Source of the DNA: Winogradskyella eximia
GTDB taxonomy: Bacteria > Bacteroidota > Bacteroidia > Flavobacteriales > Flavobacteriaceae
DNA length: 64,000 bases
NCBI RefSeq assembly: GCF_003386165.1
Contig: NZ_QRDV01000004.1
Location: 62,001-126,000, forward strand
Direction of reading: 5' to 3'
The position numbers and the translations under genes are program-made. Position 1 is the first letter of the stretch; every line of letters starts with the position of its first letter. Below, in pieces: positions 63,337 through 64,000 of the stretch. Below the pieces are notes generated by a model. It saw only the letters and a list, made by a program, of their open reading frames with translations, did not search any database and was not told the DNA's origin.

Positions 63337-63617
63337 CGACCCTCAATGTATTTCTTATTTATAATTTTCATCACAAAATTTCGAACCAATTTTTGTAATG
63401 TCTCCAAGTTTTCTTCTTTTCTCGGAGGCTTTTATGTATTCAAAATAACATAAAATTAACCAGAGAAACACCTGTTTTGTATCGGAAAAAGTTACGGTAT
63501 TTTCATTAATTAACAATCTTTCAGACTTATTAACAAGTATGACAATTGTCATGTTTTTGAGATTTATGTTGGCTAGCTTTGTGTCTACTTTATAAACATT
63601 TCAAAACCCTTTCCATC
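63337..63617 (+). other. Intergenic region before the ribonucleotide reductase gene
   Basis: This 281-base AT-rich stretch shows no supported gene. It presumably holds the promoter of the reductase; CTACTTTA near 63584 is -7-like but not a full match. Confidence 0.5.
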
Positions 63618-64000
63618 ATGAATCAAACGCTTTTGTCTTCAAAATCATTTACTTACGAAGAAGTTTTAAAAATAGCTTTAGACTACTTTCACAACGATGA
63701 ACTTGCCGCAACTACTTGGATTAATAAGTATTGTTTAAAGGATAAAGATGGTAATTATTTAGAAAAATCGCCAGATGATATGCACCTGAGAATGGCAAAA
63801 GAATTTGGTCGGATTGAAAATAATTATGCACTTACCGAAACGCTTTCAGAACACTTATCTGATTACGGAAAAAACAGAAAACCATTAGATGATTCTAAAA
63901 TATACCGACTCTTTAAAGATTTTAAATATGTGATTCCACAAGGTAGCGTTATGTTTGGCTTGGGTAACTCTGAGGTTATTGCATCACTATCAAATTGTAT
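63618..64000 (+). CDS. Ribonucleotide reductase catalytic subunit, N-terminal part (cut by window end)
   Basis: An open frame from ATG 63618 runs to the window end (127 codons). It begins SFTYEEVLKIALDYFHNDELAATTWINKYCLKD and contains KYVIPQGSVMFGLGNSEVIASLSNC, the conserved substrate-binding/first redox Cys region of reductase large subunits. It resembles the adenosylcobalamin-type (class II) enzymes of Bacteroidota, but the class cannot be fixed from this part. Confidence 0.8.
   Translation, partial: MNQTLLSSKSFTYEEVLKIALDYFHNDELAATTWINKYCLKDKDGNYLEKSPDDMHLRMAKEFGRIENNYALTETLSEHLSDYGKNRKPLDDSKIYRLFKDFKYVIPQGSVMFGLGNSEVIASLSNC

Noticed and set aside
63355..63552. 65-codon minus-strand open frame before the reductase gene
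   Set aside because: No recognisable domain, no ribosome-binding context and low complexity; the region is better read as the reductase promoter region.

Overview
The window comes from a low-GC marine-type member of the Bacteroidota, most likely family Flavobacteriaceae. The evidence is a SusC/SusD pair, Bacteroidota -7 promoter elements (TAnnTTTG), a type IX secretion sorting domain, an ssrA tag of the Bacteroidetes type (GENNYALAA), and the general character of the proteins. No tRNA, rRNA, CRISPR array or transposase was seen.

Region 1 (1-17,690) is a complete alginate utilization locus. Alginate is cut by a secreted PL7 lyase, bound by SusD and a PKD lipoprotein, imported by SusC, and reduced to monomers by a PL17 lipoprotein lyase. 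KdgF (cupin) assists ring opening, an MFS permease imports the monomer, an SDR reduces DEH to KDG, and KdgK plus KDPG aldolase feed pyruvate and glyceraldehyde-3-phosphate to central metabolism. A FadR-type GntR regulator and a LacI regulator, each with readable operator candidates, control two parts. A T9SS-sorted lamin-tail-like protein (16,509-17,630) carries the same operator and looks like a further regulon member.

Region 2 (17,770-33,000) is a mixed accessory and stress stretch. It holds a DMT exporter, AraC regulators, an ABM monooxygenase, a BCCT transporter, a nitroreductase/quinone-reductase/exported-cupin operon, an MRJP-like beta-propeller, a 2OG-Fe oxygenase, an SDR, MarC, a KefF/KefC pair, and a small operon ending in an MsrQ-like heme membrane protein.

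Region 3 (33,000-44,430) starts with a tight five-gene operon: a Rieske-glutamate-synthase-like fusion, an unknown protein, EgtB, EgtD and a racemase-like protein, pointing to ergothioneine-type metabolism. It is followed by an NmrA reductase, a HipA-like kinase overlapping a DUF3037 gene, a PAP2 phosphatase, and a TetR-controlled set (AhpD-like, EthD, FrnE-like, Tat-exported HAD).

Region 4 (44,490-52,570) holds a minus-strand operon of a 1221-residue phosphoesterase/kinase-like/outer-membrane-barrel fusion, a large GAF-like protein and an HD-PycTM fusion, followed by ssrA (tmRNA) with a partial copy of its 3' end. I regard this operon, the Egt operon and the HipA-DUF3037 pair as the best candidates for undescribed systems.

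Region 5 (52,820-64,000) has an EamA transporter, a saccharopine/alanine-dehydrogenase-like enzyme with an overlapping SDR, a TlpA-like lipoprotein, and a six-gene minus-strand membrane operon containing a Coq4-like protein. That operon shares a perfect operator-like palindrome with the adjacent small winged-helix regulator operon. The window ends inside a ribonucleotide reductase gene.
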